Source: an uncultured Oscillospiraceae bacterium | GTDB taxonomy: Bacteria > Bacillota > Clostridia > Oscillospirales > Oscillospiraceae | DNA length: 64,000 bases | Reading direction: 5' to 3' | NCBI GenBank assembly: GCA_934567355.1 | Contig: CAKTJC010000005.1 | Coordinates: forward strand, 1-64,000 | Part shown: one piece after another, positions 1 to 8,965 of the stretch | Position numbering within the stretch: position 1 is the first letter of the stretch | Layout of the letters: the number at the start of each line of letters is the position of its first letter | Made by a program: the position numbers and the translations under genes | The notes under the pieces: model-generated | The model's database searches: none | What the model was told of the DNA's origin: nothing | What the model saw: the letters and a program-made list of their open reading frames with translations, nothing else

Positions 1-2
1 TG

Positions 3-707
3 CTTTTCCTGGCTGGCCTCTTTCTGGTACTCTATCCATCCATTCAAGGTGCGGTGGTGGATCGAAGGATGGGATGGGAAGTAGATAGCTTTCTGGCACG
101 CTTGGAGGATGACCCGGATCAGGACATTCCCACTGCCATTATCCCCTCAACAGAGCCAAAAGAATCCCGGCTATACCCGGAGCTATGGGAGTCCATGACA
201 GCTTACAATCAGCAGATTTACGCAGATGGTCAGACCATGCTTTCGGAAGCTGATGCATACCAGGCCGCTCTATTCACCCTGACAGACTATGGCCTGCCGG
301 ATGAAACCTTTGGTGTTATTTCCATTCCAAAGCTGAATCTGGAAATGCCCATGTACCTGGGTGCTACGGATGAAAACATGGCGAAGGGCACCGCCGTCCT
401 CTCCGGCGCAAGTATCCCTATTGGCGGTACCAACACCAACGCCGTCATTGCGGGCCACCGGGGCTGGGGCGGCGCGGCCTATTTTCGCTACATAACGGAG
501 CTGTCCATTGGGGACGAGGTGGTCATCACCAATCTGTGGGAACACCTACGGTATCGGGTGGTGGGGACAAAAATCATTGAACCTCACGAGATTGAAAACA
601 TCCTTATTCAGCCGGGGCAGGATATGGTGACGCTGCTCACCTGTCATCCTTATGCGAGTGGAGGAAAGCAGCGGTATCTAGTCTACTGCCAGCGAGTTTT
701 GGAATAA
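3..707 (+). CDS. Class C sortase, 5' end outside window
   Basis: Membrane transpeptidase that cleaves and joins surface proteins. The frame is open from the first bases of the window; residues before the GTG at 54 form a hydrophobic segment (LFLAGLFLVLYPSIQG), the N-terminal membrane anchor of class C sortases, so the gene starts upstream and is only partial here. The sortase fold follows, with the catalytic His in AGHRGWGG and the catalytic Cys in TLLTCHPY; a downstream Arg lies in GGKQRYLVY. Sortases are common passengers of clostridial conjugative elements, where they may anchor element-encoded adhesins; that role is inferred from context. Confidence 0.88.
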   Translation, partial: LFLAGLFLVLYPSIQGAVVDRRMGWEVDSFLARLEDDPDQDIPTAIIPSTEPKESRLYPELWESMTAYNQQIYADGQTMLSEADAYQAALFTLTDYGLPDETFGVISIPKLNLEMPMYLGATDENMAKGTAVLSGASIPIGGTNTNAVIAGHRGWGGAAYFRYITELSIGDEVVITNLWEHLRYRVVGTKIIEPHEIENILIQPGQDMVTLLTCHPYASGGKQRYLVYCQRVLE

Positions 708-796
708 TTCATTGAAATTATTAGAAAAGACCTTTCCTTATGTTGAAAGAGATGGTATAGTATCAGAAAACGCTACGATGATTGGGGTATACTCTG

Positions 797-1621
797 ATGA
801 AGTCTTTTTTGAAAAAAGTGTGGGAGTTTGTTAAGCCCAAATGCTGGTACATCATTCTCTTATGTATCAGCACCGCATATCTCGCGTATTATCGGTTTGA
901 TATCTATGAGCTGAATCCAATAAATGCACGTAACCTGATTTTTCTGCTATGGCTTTTGCTGTTACTGCTTCCTCTTTTTTCGGAGATGGAATTCCTCGGA
1001 ATAAAAGTAAAAAAGGAAGTTAAAAAAGAGGTTGAAAAGGCCACCGAAGAAGTGAAGGGTATTCTGCAAAGTATACAGTCACAAATTCAAATGTCAAATG
1101 CTACAGCTTCAAATTCAACGAATATAAGTTTGGCATATTCACCTTTGCCTACTGAACAGCAGATGACCGAATTACTCCAACCGCTCCATGGTGAACAGAA
1201 TGGCGATTCGACTACTCCGGTCAATAGGCCAGAAATTGATAGCACGGATAAAAGCGTTTATCTTTTTAAGGTCCGTTTGGGCATTGAGACAGAATTGCGT
1301 GAATTGTGTGAGAAACTTGGATTTTCCGACAGAGTATCAATAATGCAAATGGTACGTTATCTGAACCGTACAGAGATCGTGTCCGGTGCAACTGTTGACT
1401 TGATTAATCAAGTGATAAAAATTGCTAATCGCGGAGTACATGGTGAAATTGTCAGTGATAAGTATATCGCTTTTGTGGAAAAAGCTCATCCTGAAATCAT
1501 TCGACAATTAAATGATGCTTCGGCTCGACTTACACACACTGTATGTCCTCGATGTCATTATTCCGGTTATTCAATATATGAAAATGTATGTCCACAGTGT
1601 GGCTACGTTTACGATGATTAA
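797..1621 (+). CDS. Membrane protein with coiled coil and C-terminal zinc ribbon
   Basis: Unrecognised protein of about 274 residues. ATG at 797 is chosen over a TTG at 782 because it directly precedes the basic MKSFLKK start. Two N-terminal membrane segments (CWYIILLCISTAYLAYY and the Leu-rich LLWLLLLLLPLF) are followed by a charged coiled-coil stretch with KEVKKEVEKATEEV, a Ser/Thr/Asn-rich linker, a helical domain resembling DUF4145/HEPN-like proteins (weak, by eye) and a terminal zinc ribbon with CPRC and CPQCG. Codon use is AT-richer than the ICE genes on both sides and a terminator follows at once, so it looks like a single-gene cargo insert. A defence or regulatory role is possible but not shown. 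Confidence 0.7.
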   Translation: MKSFLKKVWEFVKPKCWYIILLCISTAYLAYYRFDIYELNPINARNLIFLLWLLLLLLPLFSEMEFLGIKVKKEVKKEVEKATEEVKGILQSIQSQIQMSNATASNSTNISLAYSPLPTEQQMTELLQPLHGEQNGDSTTPVNRPEIDSTDKSVYLFKVRLGIETELRELCEKLGFSDRVSIMQMVRYLNRTEIVSGATVDLINQVIKIANRGVHGEIVSDKYIAFVEKAHPEIIRQLNDASARLTHTVCPRCHYSGYSIYENVCPQCGYVYDD

Positions 1622-1630
1622 CAGATTAAG

Positions 1631-1656
1631 CCCGCTTCCAACGAAGCGGGTTTTCT
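1631..1656 (+). terminator. Rho-independent terminator
   Basis: Perfect 8-bp stem CCCGCTTC/GAAGCGGG with a CAAC loop and a TTTTCTT tail, ten bases after the stop of the zinc-ribbon membrane protein gene. Confidence 0.85.
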
Positions 1657-1687
1657 TATACCCAAAATCAGGAGGTGGATCACAAAA

Positions 1688-2614
1688 ATCAAGAATAAAT
1701 TAACCCATGTCAGCCTGTTCTCTGGTATCGGCGGCCTGGATCTGGCGGCGGAGGCCGCCGGGTTTGAAACCGTCTGCCAATGCGAATGGGCGGACTTTCC
1801 CTATTCTGTCCTGGAAGCCAGGTGGCCTAATGTGCCCCGGTTCCGGGACATTACTGCGTTTACGAAGGAGGCGTTCTTTGAACGAACTGGACTTGAAACC
1901 GTCACCGTTATCTCCGGGGGCTTTCCCTGCCAGCCCTTCTCCACAGCCGGACGGCGAAAGGGCTTCGCGGATACCCGCTACCTGTGGCCGGAAATGTGCC
2001 GGGTCATTGCCGAACTGCGGCCCCATTGGGTGCTTGGGGAAAATGTTGCTGGCTTCCTCGATATGGGCCTCGACAAAACGATTTTTGACCTGGCAAAAGC
2101 GGGATACGCTGTTCTCCCATTCGTATTTCCGGCTTGCGGTGTCGGCGCATGGCATGAGCGCCAGCGAACTTTTATCCTCGCGGCTGATGTTTCCCACACC
2201 CCTTGCCTCCGATTCAGCGACCAACCGGGATGCGCAAAACCTGGATGTGTTTCTGTCGGAGGGCGGGATCTTCCGCAAGCGGAACAGGAGCGGGGCCATC
2301 TGGAGCTTGAGCCTGTCGGCGGCGGTGTACTACCTGACCCCCAACGCCAGCCCGGATGCGGCCCTGAACCCGGATTGGGTGGAATGGCTCATGGGCTTCC
2401 CCCTCGGATGGACGGACATATCCTCTGGGACAAAGAGCCGGAGGGAATCCCCCGCATGACCCAGCGCATGGAGAACCGGGTGCTGCGGCTGAAAACTCTG
2501 GGCAACGCCGTCTGCCCACCCCAGGCGTATCCCATTTTCCACTACATTTCCAAAATCGAACAGGGGTTGTGCGGCGATGAGTGCCCTTATGGGAAGGCAG
2601 GTGAACAGCCATAG
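1688..2614 (+). CDS. DNA (cytosine-5) methyltransferase with non-canonical start
   Basis: Transfers a methyl group from SAM to cytosine C5, probably shielding the transferring element from host restriction. Motifs in order: I (LFSGIGGLDLA), IV with catalytic Cys (GGFPCQPFSTAGRRKG), VI (GENVAGF), VIII (ERQRTFI) and X (LGNAVCPPQ). Motif I is encoded upstream of every ATG, GTG or TTG in frame, so the usual start codons cannot give an intact enzyme. The best start is ATC at 1688, which gives an N terminus KNKLTHVSLFSG and lies 9-12 bases after AGGAGGTGG. Part of the target-recognition region also reads as methyltransferase-like in a second frame (see findings). The gene is followed by the NlpC/P60 gene with overlapping or very close starts. 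Confidence 0.8.
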   Translation: MKNKLTHVSLFSGIGGLDLAAEAAGFETVCQCEWADFPYSVLEARWPNVPRFRDITAFTKEAFFERTGLETVTVISGGFPCQPFSTAGRRKGFADTRYLWPEMCRVIAELRPHWVLGENVAGFLDMGLDKTIFDLAKAGYAVLPFVFPACGVGAWHERQRTFILAADVSHTPCLRFSDQPGCAKPGCVSVGGRDLPQAEQERGHLELEPVGGGVLPDPQRQPGCGPEPGLGGMAHGLPPRMDGHILWDKEPEGIPRMTQRMENRVLRLKTLGNAVCPPQAYPIFHYISKIEQGLCGDECPYGKAGEQP

Positions 2615-2637
2615 ACCAGCGAAAAGCCCGGGCAAAG

Positions 2638-4512
2638 GTGGTCCAGAAGATGACCAAGGACGGCGCGGTAGCGGAAAATCTATCCACAGGAGGAGTGGAG
2701 AACATCAGCAGCAGAACGCTGGAAACGGATGTTGGGAGCGAAAAGCATCAATCCTCCCGGCTCCAATTTTCCCAGGAGGATTTGGAGAATCCGACGCTGG
2801 CAGATGCTATCCACCGCTCCAACGCCGCGGCGGACAGGCTGGACGCTGCGAAAGAAAGCATTCCGAAGCAACGAAAAAAGGTACGGCAGCGGATTTATGA
2901 CGAGGCCACCGGAAGGGCAAAAACTGTCCTTACTTATCAGGATGTGGACAGACCGCCTAATCCCAAACTGCGCCATGACCCGCTCCGTATGCCGTTGCAG
3001 CAGTTTGGGCAGGAAATCCACAGCGAAGTCCACAAGGTCGAACAGGAAAATGTGGGTGTGGAGGCCGGACATAAGGGCGAGGAACTGGCGGAACGTGGGC
3101 TGCAATTGGGAGAACACAGCATCCGGCAGGCGGCGGAGCACCAGCGTCAAAAGCCATGGCGGGATGCTGAAAAAGCCCAGCGGGCTTTTGACCGGGCAAA
3201 CGCGGAATTTACCTACCAGAAAGCGGTACAGGAGAATCCCGATAATGCCGGTTCTAACCCGGTCTCCCGGTATTTGCAGAAAAAACGTATCCAGCGCCAG
3301 TACATCCAGCGGGTGCGGCAGGCGCAAAGAACGGCGAAATCTACAGGTAAAGGCTTTGGCGGCATAAAAAGTTCCCTACAGGAATTTGTCCAGAAAGTTA
3401 AGCAGTCAAAAGGCTATCTGGTGGTCATTCTAGGCATTGGGCTACTGCTCTTGTTCCTGATAGGTGGGGTTTCCTCTTGCTCTGTAATGGCTGGTTCCGG
3501 CATCGGCAGCTTTATAAGCACGTCCTATCTGTCAGAAGATAAGGACATGCTGGACGCTGAAAGTGCCTACCGCACCATGGAGGCAGAACTACAGAACAGA
3601 TTACAGAATTACGAAATCACCCACAGCTACGATGAATACCATTTTGAACTGGACCCCATCGAGCATGACCCCTATGTGCTGATCTCCCTTCTCTCCGCAC
3701 TCCACGATGGACTCTTTACCATAGACCAGGTACAGAACGATTTGAACCACCTGTTCGGTCTGCAATACATCCTGACAGAAACAGTGGAAACCGAAACCCG
3801 CTACCGAACGGAAACGGAGATTGAACAGCGGCCCATGCGTGACCCGAAAACCGGAAAGGTCCTGCTGGATAAGAAAGGTCAGCCCATTATGGAGGATTAT
3901 GAGGTGGAAGTGGAGGTGCCCTACACCTACACCATCTGCACCGTGACCCTGAAAAACCGTAATCTCTCTCATATCCCTGTGGAGATTCTGGGTGAGAAGG
4001 AGCTGAGTATGTACGCCGCCTATATGGCAACCCTGGGCAACCGGGAAGATCTGTTCCCCAATTCGTTCTATGTAGGCAAATATTCCGAGACACCGCCCAA
4101 GTACGAGATCCCCAGTGAGGTGCTGGCGGACGAAACTTTTTCCGCGCTCATTACGGAAGCGGAAAAGTATATCGGGATGCCCTACGTCTGGGGCGGCAGC
4201 AATCCCAATACCTCTTTTGACTGCTCCGGCTTTATCTGCTGGTCCATGCGAAACAGCGGCGTGTGGAATGTGGGGCGCACCAGCGCCCAGGGGCTATATA
4301 CCCTGTGTACTCCCGTGGCTAAATCCAACGCCCGGCCCGGCGACCTTGTCTTTTTCAAGGGCACCTATGATACCCCCGGAATCTCCCACGTGGGGCTGTA
4401 TGTGGGTGCCGGGAAAATGCTGCATTGCGGAGATCCCATCCGCTATGTGGATATCAATACGACCTACTGGCAGGCGCACTTTTACGCCTTTGCCAGACCA
4501 CCCTATCAATAA
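2638..4512 (+). CDS. NlpC/P60 cell-wall hydrolase of the conjugation apparatus
   Basis: Peptidoglycan hydrolase thought to open the wall for the conjugation channel. Layout: long charged cytoplasmic N-terminal part rich in Gln/Lys/Arg, one membrane segment (YLVVILGIGLLLLFLIG) near residue 260, an extracellular linker, then a C-terminal NlpC/P60 domain with the catalytic Cys in FDCSGFICWS and His in ISHVGLYVG. GTG at 2638 is the first ordinary start but has no ribosome site. An AGGTGA six bases before an in-frame ATA at 2611 suggests translation really begins there, overlapping the methyltransferase stop. Followed by DUF4315 and DUF4366 genes, the usual order in clostridial ICEs. Confidence 0.88.
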   Translation: MVQKMTKDGAVAENLSTGGVENISSRTLETDVGSEKHQSSRLQFSQEDLENPTLADAIHRSNAAADRLDAAKESIPKQRKKVRQRIYDEATGRAKTVLTYQDVDRPPNPKLRHDPLRMPLQQFGQEIHSEVHKVEQENVGVEAGHKGEELAERGLQLGEHSIRQAAEHQRQKPWRDAEKAQRAFDRANAEFTYQKAVQENPDNAGSNPVSRYLQKKRIQRQYIQRVRQAQRTAKSTGKGFGGIKSSLQEFVQKVKQSKGYLVVILGIGLLLLFLIGGVSSCSVMAGSGIGSFISTSYLSEDKDMLDAESAYRTMEAELQNRLQNYEITHSYDEYHFELDPIEHDPYVLISLLSALHDGLFTIDQVQNDLNHLFGLQYILTETVETETRYRTETEIEQRPMRDPKTGKVLLDKKGQPIMEDYEVEVEVPYTYTICTVTLKNRNLSHIPVEILGEKELSMYAAYMATLGNREDLFPNSFYVGKYSETPPKYEIPSEVLADETFSALITEAEKYIGMPYVWGGSNPNTSFDCSGFICWSMRNSGVWNVGRTSAQGLYTLCTPVAKSNARPGDLVFFKGTYDTPGISHVGLYVGAGKMLHCGDPIRYVDINTTYWQAHFYAFARPPYQ

Positions 4513-4528
4513 AAATGGAGGATAATTT

Positions 4529-4804
4529 ATGGCAACAACTGACAAGATCCGAAAGGATATCGCAAAGACCAAGGAGAAGATTTCCCAGCTTCAGACGAAG
4601 CTCCGCACCCTGGAAACTCAACTGACGGAGGAGGAAAATCTAGAAATCGTCCGCATGGTAAAAGCGGTGAAGATGGATAACCGGGAGCTGACGGCATTCC
4701 TGCGGGCCTACGCCAGTGGGCAGATCGTCCTGCCCGAGGAAATGCGGGCGGCATTGGAACAGGAAGATGATTCTGAAATGGAGGATGATACCGATGAAAT
4801 CTAA
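4529..4804 (+). CDS. DUF4315 family protein
   Basis: Small charged protein of 91 residues, mostly alpha-helical, with an N-terminal coiled coil ([20 protein letters not shown]) and an acidic tail. This matches the DUF4315 family found between the NlpC/P60 hydrolase and the DUF4366 protein in Tn1549-like and related ICEs. A GGAGG site precedes the ATG. The stop overlaps the start region of the next gene, so the two are translationally coupled. Molecular role unknown. Confidence 0.85.
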   Translation: MATTDKIRKDIAKTKEKISQLQTKLRTLETQLTEEENLEIVRMVKAVKMDNRELTAFLRAYASGQIVLPEEMRAALEQEDDSEMEDDTDEI

Positions 4805-5450
4805 AGTTTTTCGGCTCCTGACCACGTTTCTGCTCCTGGTGCTTTTGGTAGGCAGTCTTTCCGTGACGGCCTTCGCCACTGGGGACGACCCCAGCGGCGA
4901 TTCGGAGATTTCGGAGCCGGAACACAACGACAATGTGCTGACCCCGGACGGAAACATGACCATTGTGGACGACATTCACGGGGACGCGGACAAGCAGTTT
5001 ATCACCGTCAAATCCAAGGGCGGCCACTATTTCTACATCATCATTGACCGGGCGGCCAGCGGCGAGAATACCGTTCATTTTCTGAACCAGGTGGACGAGG
5101 CGGACCTGCTGGATCTGATCGACGAGGAACAGCTTCCCACAACGCCCATTGTCTGCTCCTGTACCGAAAAATGCACGGCCGGAAACATCAATACATCCTG
5201 TGAACTGTGCATGACCAGCATGACAAAGTGTGCCGGTAAGGAGACGAAGCCGGCGGCCACGGAGCCTGTCCAGCAGAAAGACAATTCCGCCGGAAGCACC
5301 CTATTTATGCTGGTGCTGCTCCTGGCCGTGGGCGGCGGTGCCGGGTACTATTTCGTGGTGGTGAAGCCCAAGCAGAAAAAGAATGTCCCTTCGGATCTGG
5401 ACGATTTTGATTTGGAGGACGAAGAATATCTGAATGAGGACGAGGAATGA
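4794..5450 (+). CDS. DUF4366 membrane protein
   Basis: Exported single-pass protein of 218 residues. ATG at 4794 gives a clear signal peptide ([18 protein letters not shown], cleavage near AFA-TG). The ectodomain has the DUF4366 core ([18 protein letters not shown]) and a Cys-rich patch with CSCTEKC and CELC, followed by a membrane helix ([19 protein letters not shown]) and a short acidic cytoplasmic tail. It overlaps the DUF4315 gene before it and topB after it (ATGA), inside the ICE transfer operon. Probably part of the conjugation machinery; exact function unknown. Confidence 0.85.
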   Translation: MKSKVFRLLTTFLLLVLLVGSLSVTAFATGDDPSGDSEISEPEHNDNVLTPDGNMTIVDDIHGDADKQFITVKSKGGHYFYIIIDRAASGENTVHFLNQVDEADLLDLIDEEQLPTTPIVCSCTEKCTAGNINTSCELCMTSMTKCAGKETKPAATEPVQQKDNSAGSTLFMLVLLLAVGGGAGYYFVVVKPKQKKNVPSDLDDFDLEDEEYLNEDEE

Positions 5451-7522
5451 GACTGATTATCGCTGAAAAAAGAAGCGTTGCCGCTTCCATTGCGTCAGCC
5501 CTGGGTGCTACATCCAGGGCTGACAGCTTTTATGAGGGGAACGATTTGCTGGTTTCCTGGTGCGTCGGCCACCTGGTATCCCCCATGGATGCCGCCGGGT
5601 ATGATCCCCGTTTCCGAAAATGGCACTTCGAGGACCTGCCCATCCTGCCGGAACCCTTCCGCTATGTGCTGGCTCCCGGCAAGGAGGCCGCCTTTGAAAA
5701 TCTCCGTGCCCTTATGGATCGTCCTGACGTAGACACCATCGTCAACGCCTGCGATGCTGGCCGGGAGGGGGAGCTTATCTTCCGGCTGGTGTATGAAATG
5801 GCTGGGTGCCGCAAGCCGGTCCTTCGACTCTGGGTTTCTTCCATGGAGGACAGCGCCATCCGGGAGGGCTTTTCGGACCTGCGCCCCAGCGAGGACTATG
5901 AGGCCCTGTACCAGAGCACCCTTTGCCGCCAGAAAGCGGATTGGCTGGTGGGCATCAACGCCACCCGGCTATTCTCCGTCCTCTACCACCGCACCTTGAA
6001 CGTGGGCCGGGTGCAGACACCTACTCTGGCAATGCTGGTGGACCGGGAACGGAAAATTTCTCAATTCCAGAAGGAGAAATACTATGTTCTGCGGTTGGAA
6101 GTGAACGGAGCCGAAGCGGTGTCGGAAAAGTTTCCCGATTCTACGGAAGCAGAGCGGGCAGCGGCGGCCTGTAAGGGGGCCGCCGCTATCTGTATCTCCG
6201 TCACACGAGAACAGAAGAAGGAACAGCCGCCGAAGCTCTATGACCTCACCACCTTGCAGCGGGAGGCGAACCGGCTGTTGGGGTATACCGCAAAGCAGAC
6301 GTTGGACTACGCCCAGAGCCTTTATGAGAAGAAACTGCTGACTTATCCTCGGACGGACAGTCGATATCTGACTTCTGATATGGCTGAAACGGCATCCTGC
6401 GTAATCCACCTTGCCGCAAAGTTGCTGCCTTTCGATAGCTGCAGCAACTTCTTCCCGCTGGTGGAGGCCATGATTTCCGACAAGGATGTATCCGACCACC
6501 ACGCCATTATTCCCACAATGGAGCTGGAAAAGGCAGATGTTCACGCCCTGCCTGTTGGTGAACGGAATCTTCTGCTTCTGATCTGCTGCAAACTGTTGTG
6601 TGCGGCGGCAGAGCCGTATATGTATGAGGCGGTCACAGCCACCTTTGATTGCGGTGGGCAATCATTTACCGCAAAGGGCAAGCGGATTCTTTCCGAGGGT
6701 TGGCAGGAAATTGACCGCATTTTCCGTACTTCTTTGAAGGAAAAGCCCTTGAACGAGGACGACAGCACATTTCCAGACTTCACCGAAGGGCAGAATTTGG
6801 ATAACGCAGAGGTATCCGTGGCCGAACGCTTCACCCAGCCGCCCAAGCCTTTTACAGAAGATACCCTCCTGTCTGCCATGGAAAACGCCGGGAAGGAGGA
6901 CATCCCAGAAGCTACCGAACGGAAGGGCCTGGGAACTCCTGCTACCAGAGCGGCTATCATCGAAAAGCTGGTGTCTGCCGGTTTCGTGGAGCGCAAAGGC
7001 AAGCACTTAGTGCCTACCCAGGATGGCATCAATCTGATCTCCATTCTCCCGGAGTCCCTGACCTCTCCCATGCTGACAGCCGAATGGGAACAGCAGCTTA
7101 CAGAGATTGCTAAGGGTGCCGCCTCCCCGGATACCTTCCTGGACGGCATCCGGGACATGGTGCGGACTCTCATATCCGACCATTCCCGGGTATCCGAGGA
7201 AGGCCAGACGCTGTTTGCCCCGGAGCGGGAAAACGTGGGTGTCTGCCCCCGCTGTGGGAAGCCCGTCTATGAGGGCAAAAAGAACTTTGCCTGTTCGGAT
7301 CGTTCCTGCGGCTTTGTTCTCTGGAAGGATGACCGCTTCTGGACCTCCCGGAAGAAGGTCCTGACCGCCAAAATGGCCGCTGACCTTCTGAAAAAGAGGC
7401 GGATTCTCGTCAAGGGTATGTGGTCTGAAAAGAAAGGCGTCACCTACGATGCCGCGGTGCTGCTGGATGACACCGGCGAAAAATATGTTCACTACAAGCT
7501 GGAATTTCAAAAGAAAAAATAA
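5447..7522 (+). CDS. topB: DNA topoisomerase III
   Basis: Type IA topoisomerase of 691 residues that relaxes or decatenates DNA during element transfer or replication. An N-terminal Toprim domain starts [16 protein letters not shown] and carries the acidic [10 protein letters not shown] motif. The catalytic Tyr lies in [12 protein letters not shown], and a zinc ribbon [19 protein letters not shown] follows at the C terminus. Its ATG overlaps the DUF4366 stop (ATGA). topB in this position is a standard ICE backbone gene rather than the housekeeping copy. Confidence 0.95.
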   Translation: MRLIIAEKRSVAASIASALGATSRADSFYEGNDLLVSWCVGHLVSPMDAAGYDPRFRKWHFEDLPILPEPFRYVLAPGKEAAFENLRALMDRPDVDTIVNACDAGREGELIFRLVYEMAGCRKPVLRLWVSSMEDSAIREGFSDLRPSEDYEALYQSTLCRQKADWLVGINATRLFSVLYHRTLNVGRVQTPTLAMLVDRERKISQFQKEKYYVLRLEVNGAEAVSEKFPDSTEAERAAAACKGAAAICISVTREQKKEQPPKLYDLTTLQREANRLLGYTAKQTLDYAQSLYEKKLLTYPRTDSRYLTSDMAETASCVIHLAAKLLPFDSCSNFFPLVEAMISDKDVSDHHAIIPTMELEKADVHALPVGERNLLLLICCKLLCAAAEPYMYEAVTATFDCGGQSFTAKGKRILSEGWQEIDRIFRTSLKEKPLNEDDSTFPDFTEGQNLDNAEVSVAERFTQPPKPFTEDTLLSAMENAGKEDIPEATERKGLGTPATRAAIIEKLVSAGFVERKGKHLVPTQDGINLISILPESLTSPMLTAEWEQQLTEIAKGAASPDTFLDGIRDMVRTLISDHSRVSEEGQTLFAPERENVGVCPRCGKPVYEGKKNFACSDRSCGFVLWKDDRFWTSRKKVLTAKMAADLLKKRRILVKGMWSEKKGVTYDAAVLLDDTGEKYVHYKLEFQKKK

Positions 7523-7534
7523 GGAGGTCACGAT

Positions 7535-8953
7535 TTGGAAAAACGGTATGATGGGTTTCTTTTCCCCATTTCTGTCCGCATCGTCAACCAAGAGGAGCCG
7601 GAGCGGGAGCAGTGGTTGGAGCTGCCCACCACACAGCAGACGCTTCGGGAGCTGCTGCAAAATATCGGCGGGGACAGGCAGGGCTGGTATCTGGGTGAGG
7701 TGGACTGCCACCTTTACAACGCCGCCGCTGTGGAGGACTGTACGGATATCAACGAGCTAAACTACCTGGCGGCTGCCCTGGAAGCTCTGACGGACGGAGA
7801 GTTCGGTTCCTACCAGGCCATCGTGGATACGGACAGACATTGTGACACCATCCAGGATCTGATCAACCTGACAGAAAATCTGGATTGCTACGATGTTGCG
7901 CCGAACATCCAGGACTACGAAGATTTGGCTCAGTATGTCCTCCATGAGCGGGACACCTACGACTATTCCACCCTCCGGGCCTTGGAGGACTACATTGACT
8001 ATGAGGCGTTTGGGCGGGACGTTGCGGAATCCGAGGGCGGCTCCATTGAGGACGAGTGCTATATCTCTCCCACCAGCTCCCCCTTTGCGGAGTTTTACGA
8101 CGGCAACCCGGAGACGATCCCGGCAGGCTATGTTGTGTTCACCCCGGAGCTGCTTCTGCTGACCGCCGAGGAAAAGAAGGACTGGGCGGAGGATCTGGCG
8201 ATTCAATGCGACAGCTTTTTCCGGGATTTTGACAAGGGCTACGCCGAAAAATACCCACAGACACGGTCCCAGGTGGCCGCCTTCTATGACTGGCTGACAG
8301 ATGGAAAAGTTGCTTTTCTGGAATCCAGGCTGAAGGACCTGGGCCAGACGGAACAGGACGCCCTCTATTCTGACCTACAGGACTATAAAAAGCTCACCGC
8401 CTATGACCCTGCCCTGGACGACCAACCCCAAACCATCCAGGTACTTGTGGTGGAGCCACGGAAAACACCCTGCCTGCAAGAGGTGGAAGAAGGCGATTTC
8501 CATAGCATCCTGAGCGGCGATTACTCCGTTACCCACCCCTTCGGGCCGGAGGTGGCCGTGCTTTGCCGGGACGACGGCAGAGAATCCGGTCTGGAATGGA
8601 ACCGAGCCTTATACAATGGCCGTGGCCAGGTCTATGACGTAATTGCCGGCACCTTTCTGGTTGCCGGCATGGATGGGGACAAAATCGTTTCTTTGCCGGA
8701 CGATTTGGCGAACAAGTATAATCGCCGCTTCCAGACCATTGAAGTCTACGCCCAGGTCGGGGAGCGCACCGTCATGTTCCAGGTGCCCCAGGATAATTTG
8801 GCGGACCTGTCAAATCGGGATCTGGACAGCATTCTTCGGGCGAAGCTGGAAAAGCGCCCCTCCCTCTGTGACCGGCTCAACGCCGCAAAGGAGGAATGCG
8901 CCGCCCAGGCGGCCCCGGAGAAGAACATCAGCCACACCGGGCCGGAGCGGTAA
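7535..8953 (+). CDS. ArdA-like antirestriction protein with DUF3846 domain (copy 1)
   Basis: TTG start with an ideal AAGGAGG seven bases upstream. The N-terminal half matches ArdA, a DNA-mimic inhibitor of type I restriction: very acidic, with NELNYLAAALEAL, LINLTENLDCYDV and YIDYEAFGRDVAE. The C-terminal part (about residue 290 on) resembles DUF3846, with VLVVEPRKTPCLQEVE and YDVIAGTFLVAG. At 472 residues it is far longer than Tn916-type ArdA because of the added domain. The next gene is a paralogue of the same design. Likely protects the incoming element from host restriction; the DUF3846 part has no known function. Confidence 0.82.
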   Translation: MEKRYDGFLFPISVRIVNQEEPEREQWLELPTTQQTLRELLQNIGGDRQGWYLGEVDCHLYNAAAVEDCTDINELNYLAAALEALTDGEFGSYQAIVDTDRHCDTIQDLINLTENLDCYDVAPNIQDYEDLAQYVLHERDTYDYSTLRALEDYIDYEAFGRDVAESEGGSIEDECYISPTSSPFAEFYDGNPETIPAGYVVFTPELLLLTAEEKKDWAEDLAIQCDSFFRDFDKGYAEKYPQTRSQVAAFYDWLTDGKVAFLESRLKDLGQTEQDALYSDLQDYKKLTAYDPALDDQPQTIQVLVVEPRKTPCLQEVEEGDFHSILSGDYSVTHPFGPEVAVLCRDDGRESGLEWNRALYNGRGQVYDVIAGTFLVAGMDGDKIVSLPDDLANKYNRRFQTIEVYAQVGERTVMFQVPQDNLADLSNRDLDSILRAKLEKRPSLCDRLNAAKEECAAQAAPEKNISHTGPER

Positions 8954-8965
8954 GGAGGCGGCAGG

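Noticed and set aside
1707-2459. Separate plus-strand gene starting at ATG 1707
   Set aside because: Its first half is an out-of-frame reading of the methyltransferase motifs I-VIII; only its last third looks protein-like, which is reported as a finding.
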